From the NCBI GenBank assembly GCA_965197565.1, contig CBDANK010000003.1:992001-1056000 (forward strand): a stretch of DNA of 64,000 nucleotides, read 5' to 3'. The position numbers and the translations under genes were made by a program. This DNA is from G963667675 sp965197565 (lineage in GTDB: Bacteria > Chloroflexota > Dehalococcoidia > Lucifugimonadales > UBA3495). The notes under the pieces are model-generated. The model ran no database searches, had not been told where the DNA came from, and saw only the letters and a program-made list of their open reading frames with translations. This document shows positions 52,858 through 62,454 of this stretch, one piece after another. The stretch's first letter is position 1. Every line of letters begins with the position of its first letter.

Positions 52858-53773
52858 GGTTCCGTTTGCTAATGACGTACCGCCTCCCATCTCCATCCCG
52901 GTAAAACGCCAAAGGCAAAACAGAACCAGTGGGACTAATGGGGAATATACCGCACTGGGTTAGCCGCACCTTTCTTTAAAAATCTGTCTGGGACCCGCTT
53001 CCCGACATAATCATCCCACACATCATCGGCTCGTTTACCCTTGAAGCCCCAGCGACCAGGCGCTTCGGCTTCCAACCGGGGGAAATTCTCTGGAGTAGCT
53101 TCCAGCCACTCGTCAGGGCGGTAAGCGCCGACCACTAACGTCTTGTGACGGGGCCAGTACCAGGTTGTGCCTTTTGGCCCTAGCGACATCCAACTTCCAC
53201 ACGGCCCGAACCGCTTCATAAACCGAGTACTCTTCCCTGTTAAAGAGCACTCCTATGGAGATGAGGATCAGGGGTTCGCGCACCTCGAAAGGCTCCGCCT
53301 CGTAAGCCCTAATAATCTCTTCTACGTGCTGTGAACCGTATTCGCCCGACCCATGCCCACCAACCCGGTTGGTCAAACCAGGATAAGCATCAATGAGAGC
53401 GGCCTCCACTTCGTAAGCCACTTTTGATGAGCTGATTCCATGCCGGTGGACCACATGCCCCACGTCGAGCCCTATGGACAAGATTTCTTTGATACGTTGA
53501 GACTTCAAGTCGCTAGCATCTTCATCTGGTGTCGGCAACAGAACGCCTTGGGAATGCGCGAAGATGCGGTCTCCCTGACCCTTGCCAACGTGAAATGTTT
53601 CACCATTACGAGGATCTACAAGACGGTAGACATACCAGCCTAGCTTGTCTGCTACTCCACGCGGGAAGCTGTCTCTGGGCATCGATGACCTAGCTTTCAT
53701 AGGTATTCCGTTTGCCTTTGGCGTTATACCGGGGCTGCAGATGGGAGTCCGTACGCCATTAGCAAACGGAACC
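52858..53773 (-). mobile_element. Inverted-repeat-bounded unit carrying a GIY-YIG gene
   Basis: The left arm from 52858 (ggttccgtttgctaatg...) to about 52919 and the right arm from 53773 back to about 53711 are inverted repeats of about 62 bases with about six mismatches and one gap. Outside these arms similarity stops at once. The gene between them starts right at the inner end of the right arm. No target duplication was noticed. A unit with long inverted repeats and a nuclease gene but no transposase is unusual. Confidence 0.65.
52935..53700 (-). pseudogene. GIY-YIG nuclease domain protein (LEM-3-like), frameshifted
   Basis: From MKARSSM or MPRDSFP the frame has GWYVYRLVDPRNGETFHVGK, a GIY-YIG motif variant (first GWY-VYRL, then HVGKGQGDRIFAH) and a catalytic arginine in this last part. 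EVEAALIDAYPGLTNRVGGH near residue 120 contains the metal glutamate and asparagine. Near 53135 the frame is lost; the family's C-terminal part (VVGAYRPDEWLEATPENFPR ... KKGAANPVRYI) continues in the next frame. One base change restores a protein of about 250 residues, so a sequencing error is possible. Confidence 0.75.
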
Positions 53774-53848
53774 CCAGCCTGAGCGTAGACGTTACGTGCT
53801 TGAACGATCAGATTGCGGGCTGAGTCCAAACGATCCCCAACAGTCGCA

Positions 53849-54018
53849 CCTAAACCGAAGAGCCTGTCTCAGAACTCAGGGCTATTTACAATATTCGATG
53901 TATATCTCCGTATAATACCTAATTAGCGATATAATATGATTGATGTAGTGTACTACGGCGAATTAGATTGCTCTTTTCGTTAACCAAAATACTTGTGAGA
54001 CAGGCTCTTTAGTTTAGG
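53849..54018. mobile_element. Miniature inverted-repeat element (MITE)
   Basis: A 23-base arm cctaaaccgaagagcctgtc-tca (53849-53871) is repeated inverted at 53996-54018 with two mismatches. The 124 bases between are very AT-rich and have no open frame. The ends gagcctgtctca look like IS ends, so a related full-length IS may exist elsewhere in the genome. Confidence 0.75.
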
Positions 54019-54446
54019 AGGCCAGTTCAAGATGGTTTCTGCTTAGATCTTTATCGCACTTTATAAGGCTACCACCAACTCAAAGATGGTACTGCCTACC
54101 GTCAAACTGGACAAAATCAAGAACCTTCATCCGCCGGACACAATAGACACGAAAGCCTGAGGTACTCGTGGTCGGTCGGACTAGGAGGCAGTTGACTAGC
54201 TCCAGCAGGTCCATCCTTTCCTTGACCACCGTTGTCCTCCTTTCTTGAGCTTTCTTCTTTGCCCGCTAAGGATGACGCGGTGGTCTCTCTTTCTCCAGAC
54301 CCTCTCCCTCTTACACCACTTCCTGGGACTCTACTCCAGAGGGTGGTGGCGCATAATGACCATATTGATGCAGTCGCTGAATTTGTCAACAACTTCGGCC
54401 TAGTTAGGAGGGGAATTGCCTTTTGCTGAGATTCGCATAAGAACTG
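54019..54446. other. Gene-free stretch with the right 90-base repeat
   Basis: It contains 54107-54196, the partner of 49001-49090, and otherwise no gene I can support. A minus-strand open frame of 585 bases runs through it and the GPP34 gene but is a shadow. Confidence 0.45.
54107..54196 (+). repeat. 90-base direct repeat, right copy
   Basis: Ungapped match with 49001-49090. On the minus strand both copies would end an open frame with a similar peptide (PPSPT-HEYL...EGS), which may point to a once-coding origin. Confidence 0.75.
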
Positions 54447-55072
54447 TTGCTGTTGTTGGAAGACCAGAGCGGGAAGTTTTTGCGCTTGCCCGACCGGTCC
54501 CTGCAATATGCCCTGGCCGGCAGTGTCCTCATGGACTTGACCTTGGAGGGCCGCATAGACACCGACCCTGACCGGCTCATCCTGGTGGATTCCACACCCA
54601 CGGGCGACGACCTGTTGGACCCGATACTGGCAGACATCGTAAACGGCGGCGACCATAACGTTCATTATTGGCTGACACACGCCGCCGTTCGTGCCTGGCA
54701 AATCCAGGACAAGGCTCCTGCCGGCTGGTTTCTCGCGACATCCTAGACCAGCGCGGGGATGATTATCACTGGGTCTTCCGGTTTGACTGGAGCGCCCGCA
54801 AGTGGCGCCGGTCCCGGGTCTATCCCGTCATTGACGGCGAGGCCAGGAAGGAGGTCAAGGTCAGGATTCTGGCCGAACTGTTCGACGGAGATATTCCCGA
54901 CCCTCGGGATGTGATGATCATTAGCCTGGCGGACGCCTGTGGGCTGTTCCCCAAGTTGCTCACACCGCAGCAGTTGAAAAGGGCGACGCCCCGCATGGAA
55001 TTGCTGCGCAGCCTGGAACTACTTAGCCGCGGAGTCTTCCAGTTGATCGGGGAAGTAGAGCTCTCTAGCTAG
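54447..55072 (+). pseudogene. GPP34-family phosphoinositide-binding-like protein, frameshifted
   Basis: The first frame gives LLLEDQSGKFLRLPDRSLQY then ALAGSVLMDLTLEGRIDTDP and DRLILVDSTPTGDDLLDP, the N-terminal half of bacterial GPP34 (Golgi phosphoprotein 3-like) proteins. Near 54715 it shifts, and the rest (LVSRDILDQRGDDYHWVFRF, VKVRILAELFDGDIPDPRDV, LADACGLF) is in the next frame. The joined protein would be about 208 residues, normal length. Bacterial members have unknown roles. Confidence 0.8.
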
Positions 55073-55296
55073 GAAGGGAGCTCCGGTTGCTTCGACCCAT
55101 GAATGGATGGCTCGCTGGCCAGTAGTATCCTCAGCCCGGCTACGGATGCGACGGCGTCTTCGCCGAGACCGAGTAGGTCCCGCACAACGCGCTGACCCAT
55201 CTCAATTATTACTCCGCCCTTTACAGCCGGCCGCTTAAACGGACATTTTCCCTGAACAGCGACACGGTGCCAGCACCATTCAACGCTGTCCTCCAT
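55069..55296 (-). CDS. Small protein coupled to the methyltransferase-like gene
   Basis: This 75-residue frame starts with ATG overlapping the stop of the upstream gene (TGATG), which favours coupled translation. MEDSVEWCWHRVAVQGKCPF is the N-terminus; the rest has no motif. It is not recognised and may be spurious. Confidence 0.3.
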   Translation of the reverse strand: MEDSVEWCWHRVAVQGKCPFKRPAVKGGVIIEMGQRVVRDLLGLGEDAVASVAGLRILLASEPSIHGSKQPELPS

Positions 55297-55979
55297 CAAC
55301 CGCGCGTGGCAATCCAGACGACATGATGTGCGCCTCCCTTGCGGCTGCTTCCACCACGCGCCCGAACCTTGACTTCATCCACCTCGAAACCGGCACGGCG
55401 CAAACGTCTGACGAATGGCGGTTGAGAACCGGTAGACCATATCGCCAATACCCCGCCGCGCCGCAACGCCGCGTAGGTGGCGGTCAGCCCCGGCAGGCTG
55501 TAAAGCCAGTTGTTGCCTTTTCGGACCATCGCCTCCGCGCCATTGTCGACATCAAGCATGATGGCATCGTAGTCACCTCTGGCGGCCGTTATCAACTGGA
55601 CAACGTCGGCTTCATGGAGTTCAGTCCGTCGGTCGTCAAGAGGTCGGCCGGCCAAATCGGCAAGCACTCCCCGGTTCCATTCAACCACGGCTGGCACCAG
55701 ATCCGCGACCACCACCCGGGCATCCTCGCCAAGGATGTCCAGCGCCGTTCTCACCGAGTAGCCCATTCCCAGACCGCCAATCAGAACGCGGGCCCTCGGC
55801 CGTTTTGCCAAGTTCTGACAGCCCAGTCTGGCCATGGCTTCTTCTGACCCATAAACCCGGCTGTTCATGAGTTCCAGGTTATCCGCTTTGAGCGAGAACT
55901 CAGAGTCACGTTGGTACAAAACGAGCTCCGCTCCTCCGCCAGGGGTTTGGGCCCGGCCGATCAACTGCCAAGGATTCAT
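55296..55979 (-). CDS. Spermidine-synthase-like/SAM-dependent methyltransferase-fold protein
   Basis: This 227-residue protein starts MNPWQLIGRAQTPGGGAELV. It has the Rossmann-type motif VLIGGLGMGYSVRTALDIL near residue 68-86 and the acidic VVVADLVPAVVEWNRG near 92, as in polyamine aminopropyltransferases, then YDAIMLDVDNGAEAMV near 138-153. The aminopropyltransferase signature around the catalytic Asp is only partly kept, and several such bacterial proteins have other substrates. The ATG at 55979 has a gaggtatca ribosome site; 23 upstream codons are less likely. Confidence 0.8.
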   Translation of the reverse strand: MNPWQLIGRAQTPGGGAELVLYQRDSEFSLKADNLELMNSRVYGSEEAMARLGCQNLAKRPRARVLIGGLGMGYSVRTALDILGEDARVVVADLVPAVVEWNRGVLADLAGRPLDDRRTELHEADVVQLITAARGDYDAIMLDVDNGAEAMVRKGNNWLYSLPGLTATYAALRRGGVLAIWSTGSQPPFVRRLRRAGFEVDEVKVRARGGSSRKGGAHHVVWIATRG

Positions 55980-56546
55980 TGATACCTCACGATTATATCT
56001 GGAGCAGCCGGGGCAATATCCTAGGCGGGATCCGATTCCGTGAACCACTGGATCACCCGGGCGATCTCTTCAGGTCTGTTTCAGGACGATGATGCTTCTC
56101 CCGCAGTCCCTCTCCCGGATGCCGGAATCGTTCCCGGAGGGTCCCTGAAGGTTTGCTCTCTGTTCCTGGGCAGGGCGCCGCACATGGGTTTCCCGGTCTG
56201 TCCCGCTGCCGGGTAGTGTTCCGTCGGCGGCGGTCTGCTCAGGGTCATTTTGCCTCCCCCTCCGCCTCCTTTCGGGAACTGGATGACGTGAGGGATTGCC
56301 GCTATTCAGGATCCACTCTAATCTAACCATCCTGCTTCTCAGCACCAGCCGGACGCAGGGAGAATCCATTGACGCTTCACCAACCCTTCCCGGCGCAACA
56401 GGTCTTCCACGCTTTCCACGTCCGCTTAGTGGGAAGCTCAAACCCGGCCAGTTGGTACTCGCAGCATGGTAGGCTAGTGCCAGGCTTTCGAGATCAGACG
56501 ATGTTACCGTAGCTCAGCGAAGATTTCTTATTACAATAACAAGCCC
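55980..56546. other. Region without supported genes
   Basis: About 560 bases between the spermidine-synthase-like gene and the IS21 remnant. Open frames on the minus strand show no family similarity or ribosome sites. It contains scattered GC-rich short palindromes only. Confidence 0.45.
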
Positions 56547-56687
56547 TCAGCCCTCCGGCGCCGAGTACTCCAGCATCTTGCGCACCGTGTCCCGGTGCAG
56601 ACCGAACACCCGGGCAGCCTCCCGAGTGCTCATCCCCTCCACCATGCAGGCCCGGCGCACCCGAACGTACAGTTCCACCTTGTACAT
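56547..56687 (-). pseudogene. Second IS21 IstA N-terminal remnant
   Basis: MYKVELYVRVRRACMVEGMS then TREAARVFGLHRDTVRKMLE and YSAPEG ends in a TGA after 46 codons. It corresponds to the same piece as 49532-49665 with about 75 percent identity, so both are independent remnants of related elements rather than a duplication of one copy. Confidence 0.7.
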
Positions 56688-56695
56688 CCTTCACA

Positions 56696-56729
56696 CCTTC
56701 CATCGAGTTGCCTCCAACTCGATGGAAGG
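56696..56729. repeat. Perfect 15-base-pair hairpin
   Basis: ccttccatcgagttg (56696-56710) pairs perfectly with 56715-56729 across a cctc loop. It lies nine bases upstream of the IstA remnant start. It could be part of the IS21 end or a structural regulator; there is no T-run. Confidence 0.65.
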
Positions 56730-56811
56730 CGGCGGGTGGTACGGTTTTGCAGTGCCACTCCCGAATGCTCACACCCGCCTCGCCGGTCCATATTACTCCG
56801 CCCTTTACATC

Positions 56812-56986
56812 GACCCCCGAGCAGCGAAAGGAGATCCTGCAGATGGTCGTGGATGAGGTCATCGTCCACAGGAACGACAACGTGGACATCACGCTGGCTA
56901 TACCCATTGAAAGTGAGCCCACTACGGAAGATTCCGTGTCCGTACAAACTTTAGCAAACGTGATAACTTTAGAAACTTCACGTTGA
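56812..56986 (+). pseudogene. Fragment resembling the C-terminus of a serine recombinase
   Basis: The frame TPEQRKEILQMVVDEVIVHR followed by NDNVDITLAIPIE fits the end of large serine recombinases, where a helix ending in RxxxLxxxVDEVxVxxDxVxI is common. About 50 residues are present; nothing of the catalytic domain is nearby. The assignment is tentative. Confidence 0.35.
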
Positions 56987-57281
56987 GCTTTAGGCTGACG
57001 CTGTAATCAAAGCAAGCTTTAGTGCAATTCGTGCGGCAGCTACACCCTACTTCTCCCAGTACAGTCAGGGTATCCTCAATTCTTATTGCAGTTAGCAGCT
57101 TTGCAATTTAAGTAGTTGCATTTCACCGGACTGTTCGCTTTCAGCGGGATAGGTTTCAATTGGGAATTATAAAGTATTTTGGCCAAAGGTTCAGAGTAGA
57201 CTTCCAAGTTCTACGACTCTAGAGCAGCTTCAAGCATCATCACGCCGGCTAGGCGCCAAGCCATTCGGCGAACCTTCCCCA

Positions 57282-57431
57282 TCATCCCCTGGAGCCGCCA
57301 AACTCTTCGTCGTTCAGTGTGGGGTCGGCATCCACGGCCAGAGCGATGCCATTGCCCATCAATAGGCCAGTGAACGCCGGTCCGGCAAAGTAGTCCCTCC
57401 GGGTAATTGGAAAACTGGTTTCCATAGCCAT
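57282..57431 (-). CDS. Small 49-residue protein of unknown function
   Basis: The frame starts ATG directly after AAGGAGGGAG, an excellent ribosome site, and reads MAMETSFPITRRDYFAGPAF then TGLLMGNGIALAVDADPTLN. The central part is mildly hydrophobic and the end acidic. TRRDYFAGQA-like starts occur in small phage-associated proteins. No function is assigned. Confidence 0.5.
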   Translation of the reverse strand: MAMETSFPITRRDYFAGPAFTGLLMGNGIALAVDADPTLNDEEFGGSRG

Positions 57432-57540
57432 CTCCCTCCTTATACCTCATGGTGACGCTTCATATTCCGGGCTGCAGGTCCGAAAAACGTCACAGAGCTG
57501 GCAGACAGGTCAACCTGGGCCTTCCACCCTGCCACCAGCC

Positions 57541-57846
57541 CTACCCCCTACAAGCAAACGCAACCGCCAGCCACTTGTGGTTGGCAAGCGCCCGCCGGGA
57601 CAGCAGCGTTTGGTCGCAGACGCGGCAGGCGTTGTCGATGAGTTCCCGCAGTTCCGCTTCAAGCCGGCGGACTTCCATCAGCAGCCCCCGCTCTTCTCCG
57701 ATCTTGATCAGACACCCAGGCGTGTCGACGGGGCGGCGTCCGAAGTGGACCCGAGCGCCGCCAACCGTCGTGAACCGCTCTCCGCAGTGCAAACATACCC
57801 AGCCGTCCGGCGGCATCCTGCGGGTCTCTTGGCCCATTTTGCTCAA
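57541..57846 (-). CDS. Small protein with two zinc-finger-like motifs
   Basis: This 101-residue protein has CLHCGERFTTVGGARVHFG at about residues 18-36 and CRVCDQTLLSRRALANHK near 73-90, each C-x2-C with a later histidine like a C2H2 or C2HC finger. A helix with ERGLLMEVRRLEAELRELID separates them. It probably binds DNA or RNA. Upstream DNA is AT-rich with repeats. Phage or element origin is likely. Confidence 0.6.
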   Translation of the reverse strand: MSKMGQETRRMPPDGWVCLHCGERFTTVGGARVHFGRRPVDTPGCLIKIGEERGLLMEVRRLEAELRELIDNACRVCDQTLLSRRALANHKWLAVAFACRG

Positions 57847-57943
57847 TAATCCTTACGTCCGAATTTTGCGCAATCGCGTCTGCGGCGGAAATAATTTTAT
57901 AATATTATGGGGTAAACCCCATTCTACATAAATGAAAAAGTCA

Positions 57944-58014
57944 AAAAGTGATTGAAAAAGTGATTGCCCTTCAGATACGACTCAATCAGAAAACAGAGGT
58001 TAAAAATCACTTTT
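57944..58014. repeat. Short iteron-like repeats in AT-rich DNA
   Basis: aaaagtgatt occurs at 57944-57953 and 57956-57965 (12-base period) and inverted at 58005-58014. A ggggtaaacccc hairpin is at 57909-57920 and an ataatattat palindrome just before it. The combination recalls operator or iteron clusters upstream of the zinc-finger gene. Confidence 0.45.
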
Positions 58015-58134
58015 CAGTCAAGACCGCGTACGGATAAATAAAACAGCGGATTTCCCCCTCTGAATCGTATCTGGCGGCCAGCGATTCGATGCCAGCGGCA
58101 AGCCTCCGGGTTTCCTGCAAAATAACTCGGTGAT

Positions 58135-58521
58135 TCAGCCTTTCCGATTTCGTTTTCTCCTGCTGTCCCGCTTCTTGGGGTCCCTCTGGAGTATCCCCTT
58201 CCTCAGCGGTTTGGCCCGCCCCGTCAGTAGGGATTTCCGTCGCTGCAACCGTTTGTCGTACCGCAGGACCGCCCCCAAGAACAGGCCGGACCCCAAGGGC
58301 CAAGCGATGTAAAACCCGATCCCCGGAATCAACATAAAGAACGGGGACAGCGCCAACCCCACTGTCCCGGTCATGCTGCCGACGGCCCAGGACCGTAGGC
58401 CCGCTTGACCCGTGCCCGAGTGATTCGTATCTTCATTCCGGCCCTCGTCAATGTCGTCCAGACAGCCACAGTCCCCGCCCCGGTGAGTTATCTCTGCAGC
58501 GGCGGCAAACGCCAACAGCAC
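58135..58521 (-). CDS. Possible small membrane protein
   Basis: The 128-residue frame has a hydrophobic middle (MTGTVGLALSPFFMLIPGIG, FYIAWPLGSGLFLGAVL) that could form two membrane segments, then a strongly basic tail (DPKKRDSRRKRNRKG). The N-terminal third has no clear structure and the start is unsure. No family is recognised. Confidence 0.35.
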   Translation of the reverse strand: MLLAFAAAAEITHRGGDCGCLDDIDEGRNEDTNHSGTGQAGLRSWAVGSMTGTVGLALSPFFMLIPGIGFYIAWPLGSGLFLGAVLRYDKRLQRRKSLLTGRAKPLRKGILQRDPKKRDSRRKRNRKG

Positions 58522-58776
58522 CCTATCCTGCCCACCCGGTTTTGTTCCAATATTCGGGTTTCCGTTCCAACAAGACGAAATCCGCTTGCTGCGGCCCGCA
58601 AGGACTCTCCGGACCCCAAGGGCAAAGGGAACCCTGAATCCTCCTGTGGGGGTAGGTGATGACGACGGAGGACCTGAAATTCAGGGAATTCGGGTTGGCT
58701 GAGTCTGGCCTGCTCCATGGACTCTGCCTGGATGACGGCGGCCGCCAGCGGCCGTTCCTCTTGAAGATCGAAGAAG

Positions 58777-59034
58777 GTGCGCCGCTGGGTACTCCGGCGT
58801 ATGGATATGTCATGGCTATGGCCAAGGGGTTTCCGCATCCGGCAGCGCCGGGACACTGGGCGTATCCTGGCCGCGGCCTACCGGCGGTATCGGCGGGCGC
58901 CGTTGGCGGAGTTGGCTTGGGCGCTTCAAATCAGCGGCGGGCGACTGCGCCGGCTGCTGCGGGAGAGGCTAGGGCCGAAGTGGAAAGAGAAGATGCCGAA
59001 ACCGGGGCCGGTTTTCCCAGGAAACTTCCCATAG
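58777..59034 (+). CDS. Possible small helix-turn-helix protein
   Basis: The 85-residue frame contains RRAPLAELAWALQISGGRLR, which could be a helix-turn-helix, in an arginine-rich protein. An overlapping frame upstream (58659 on; TTEDLKFREFGLAESGLLHG) might be its true 5' part joined by a frameshift. Neither is recognised. Confidence 0.3.
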   Translation: MRRWVLRRMDMSWLWPRGFRIRQRRDTGRILAAAYRRYRRAPLAELAWALQISGGRLRRLLRERLGPKWKEKMPKPGPVFPGNFP

Positions 59035-59893
59035 GAGCAACGGAAATGGCTAAAGGCGGACCCATGGCCATGCCCCGGACTGCGCCTGCGGGGCGTTGCT
59101 CCAACATCTCAATTTCTCAATCAACACCAAAGAAGGCGACGCCACCGGGTCGGCCGGTGGTTGTCTGGCGCAGCTCCCCAGTACGACCAGGACCATGTAC
59201 CATCGTCCAGGCGAGGTCCCAATTCCCGAAACCGGCTTCTCCCCAACTGTCCGCAGAATCAAGCTGGAGCCCAAACGCACTGGTTGAGGAGTGAGGCGGG
59301 GGGCCGGGGAGTTGTGAGGTTGTCCTCAATCCGACCTTGCCCGCCGGCTTGGGCGCCTCCAGGGCTCATCTAACTCAGGTCCTGGACCTGCTGCATCTCG
59401 AGCCAGGGGCGCAAGCGTGATCCTTACCCGCGGCGGCCCCATTGAGAGGGACCGGAGTTGGGAATCAACGTTTTGCGGTCTCTGTGCAGACTACCACCGG
59501 ACCGGCAAGGAAGGTGGTTGGAGGAACATGCCCTCAGACGGTCGAATTGAATGGTTCGAACCTTCTCAGGTGGGCCTAACTTGACGGTAGACAGTACTGT
59601 ATTTGAACTGTGGATGGGCCTGTGAACCCTCTCATTTGGCCGCCTCAATCTGATGGGGTCTCAAGATTGTGCTCTCAGGGGATCCCCACCCTATTTCGCA
59701 TCATTCTCAGTGGTGAAGGACTACATTGCGCGGAGCGCTGAAGCACCCTCCGGCCAGTCCCGGCGGATGCGCGGCCTTATCTTAGGATCATATCCCCGAT
59801 GAAATCCTGACCCTCACGTGGTAAAATGAAACAACTCAGTGTGTTCCCCTCAAATGCTTGGCGTGCAACGCGCCTTTCGGGTGAACTAGTAGC
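59035..59893. other. Region without supported genes
   Basis: About 860 bases between the possible HTH gene and the IS630 element. The open frames overlap on both strands without ribosome sites or motifs. Nothing structured was noticed. Confidence 0.4.
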
Positions 59894-61040
<1,147 letters not shown>

Positions 61041-61116
61041 CTCACTTCCTCCAGTTTACCCTCGACTGACCATTATACCCTATCGCCCATCAATGCAAGT
61101 GGGTTAGTCCACTAGG

Positions 61117-61311
61117 ATGCATGAGGAGATTGCTAACGATACGCAAGTTGAGCTTGCGCATGACACCGACTCGCCGCAAGAGATTGACATCACCGAGGCG
61201 GTAAGAAATAGCCCGATCCTCTCGAGGCTCGTCGAAGAGGTTAGAATCGAACAGGTATCTGGGCCACAATCATACAACCGAATGCACAACAGACACAATA
61301 GGTCTCGCTGA
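61117..61311 (+). CDS. RiPP precursor peptide with three aromatic-Asn-Arg motifs
   Basis: This 64-residue peptide has an acidic, helical leader (QEIDITEAVRNSPILSRLVE at residues 21-40) and a short C-terminal core GPQSYNRMHNRHNRSR. The core carries YNR, HNR and HNR, matching the Omega1-X2-X3 pattern (aromatic or His, any, polar) used by cyclophane-forming radical SAM enzymes. The Arg codons are CGA, AGA, AGG and the Asn codons AAC, AAC, AAT, so the repetition is held at protein level. The radical SAM gene starts 20 bases downstream. No good ribosome site is visible before the ATG. Role as substrate is inferred from context. Confidence 0.75.
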   Translation: MHEEIANDTQVELAHDTDSPQEIDITEAVRNSPILSRLVEEVRIEQVSGPQSYNRMHNRHNRSR

Positions 61312-61331
61312 CCGGAGCACGCTGACTGGCC

Positions 61332-62450
61332 ATGATAGATACAGTCCTGCTGAAGGTCGCAAGCCGGTGTAACATCGACTGCTCCTATTGCTATGTTTAT
61401 CAGATGGGCGACCTTGGGTGGCTACGGCAACCCAAGCTTATGGCCCGCCAGACGTGTGTCGCGGTCGGTGACGCGCTAAATGAACTTGCGTTCGGTTATG
61501 GATGTCAGTTTGCTGTCGTCCTCCACGGGGGCGAACCCTTACTTCTTGGGAGGGAAGGCTTGGGGTTCGTTCTCGCCACTCTACGCCGATCTCTTCCAGA
61601 CACATGCGCGATTAGTATCCAGAGTAATGGGACTTTGATAACTACTGAAATCCTCGACCTGTGCCAAGAGAACGACGTAACGATATCCGTAAGTTTGGAC
61701 GGACCCCGTCACATCCATGACCGCAATCGCGTAGGATTCGACACTCTCGGCACCTATGACCGTGTGATGGAAGGGCTTAATCGCCTTCGCTCGCACCCGG
61801 CAGGGCACCAGATATTCAGTGGGCTTCTTGCAGTGATTGATCCTAGCTCGGATGCCACAGAAATCTATTCGTTCTTCAAAGAGTTAACCCCCCCTAGCTT
61901 GGACTTTATATATCGGGACGGAAACCATTCTCGTTTGCCTCCCGGCAAAACGTCTCCATTAAGCACTGAATACGGCCAATGGATGGCGCGTTTGTTTGAG
62001 GCATATGTGGCTGATGCGGCCCCGATTCGAATTAGACTATTGGATGATATGGTCAAGCTTGTTCTTGGAGGAACAGGAACCAAGGAGGGGGTCGGTCTAA
62101 ACGACTATAGGATGCTAGTGATAGACACTGATGGATCGATCACCAAGAATGACACTCTTAAGAGTTCGTTCGATGGGGCAGACCGATTCAATGAGCCTTG
62201 GTCGGTACATACACATCGGCTTCCAGACCTCATCGAGTCGGCTGACTTCTCAGAATCAGTGGCCATGCAGCGACCTAGCAACCCGACTTGCTTGGCTTGT
62301 CCAGAACTAAACGTGTGTGGCGGTGGGATGATCCTTCACCGTTGGAGCGACGAGAATGGGTACGACAACGCTTCGGTGTACTGTGAAGACCAGAAGCTCT
62401 TGATCGGCCAGGTTCGAAACACCGTCAACGCATTTCTTTCAGGTGTGTGA
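61332..62450 (+). CDS. Radical SAM/SPASM peptide maturase, FxsB/cyclophane-type
   Basis: This 372-residue enzyme has the radical SAM cluster motif CNIDCSYC (Cys 13, 17, 20) in LLKVASRCNIDCSYCYVYQM, HGGEPLLL near residue 65 (SAM contact) and SIQSNGTL near 95. The C-terminal SPASM region has CLACPELNVCGGGMILHRWS and a later Cys in ASVYCED, ligands of auxiliary clusters. The CxxCxxxxxCGGG...YC pattern is that of FxsB-like enzymes, which join an aromatic ring carbon to the beta carbon of a residue two positions on. It should act on the precursor just upstream. Third-position base use is less GC-rich than in core genes. Confidence 0.88.
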   Translation: MIDTVLLKVASRCNIDCSYCYVYQMGDLGWLRQPKLMARQTCVAVGDALNELAFGYGCQFAVVLHGGEPLLLGREGLGFVLATLRRSLPDTCAISIQSNGTLITTEILDLCQENDVTISVSLDGPRHIHDRNRVGFDTLGTYDRVMEGLNRLRSHPAGHQIFSGLLAVIDPSSDATEIYSFFKELTPPSLDFIYRDGNHSRLPPGKTSPLSTEYGQWMARLFEAYVADAAPIRIRLLDDMVKLVLGGTGTKEGVGLNDYRMLVIDTDGSITKNDTLKSSFDGADRFNEPWSVHTHRLPDLIESADFSESVAMQRPSNPTCLACPELNVCGGGMILHRWSDENGYDNASVYCEDQKLLIGQVRNTVNAFLSGV

Positions 62451-62454
62451 ACCG

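Noticed and set aside
54117..54701. Minus-strand frame of 194 codons
   Set aside because: It runs opposite the recognisable GPP34 pseudogene and through a repeat, with no family features.
61277..61300. Match of acagacacaatag in the precursor core to the 90-base repeats at 49025 and 54132
   Set aside because: Only about a dozen bases agree and the flanks differ; taken as chance.
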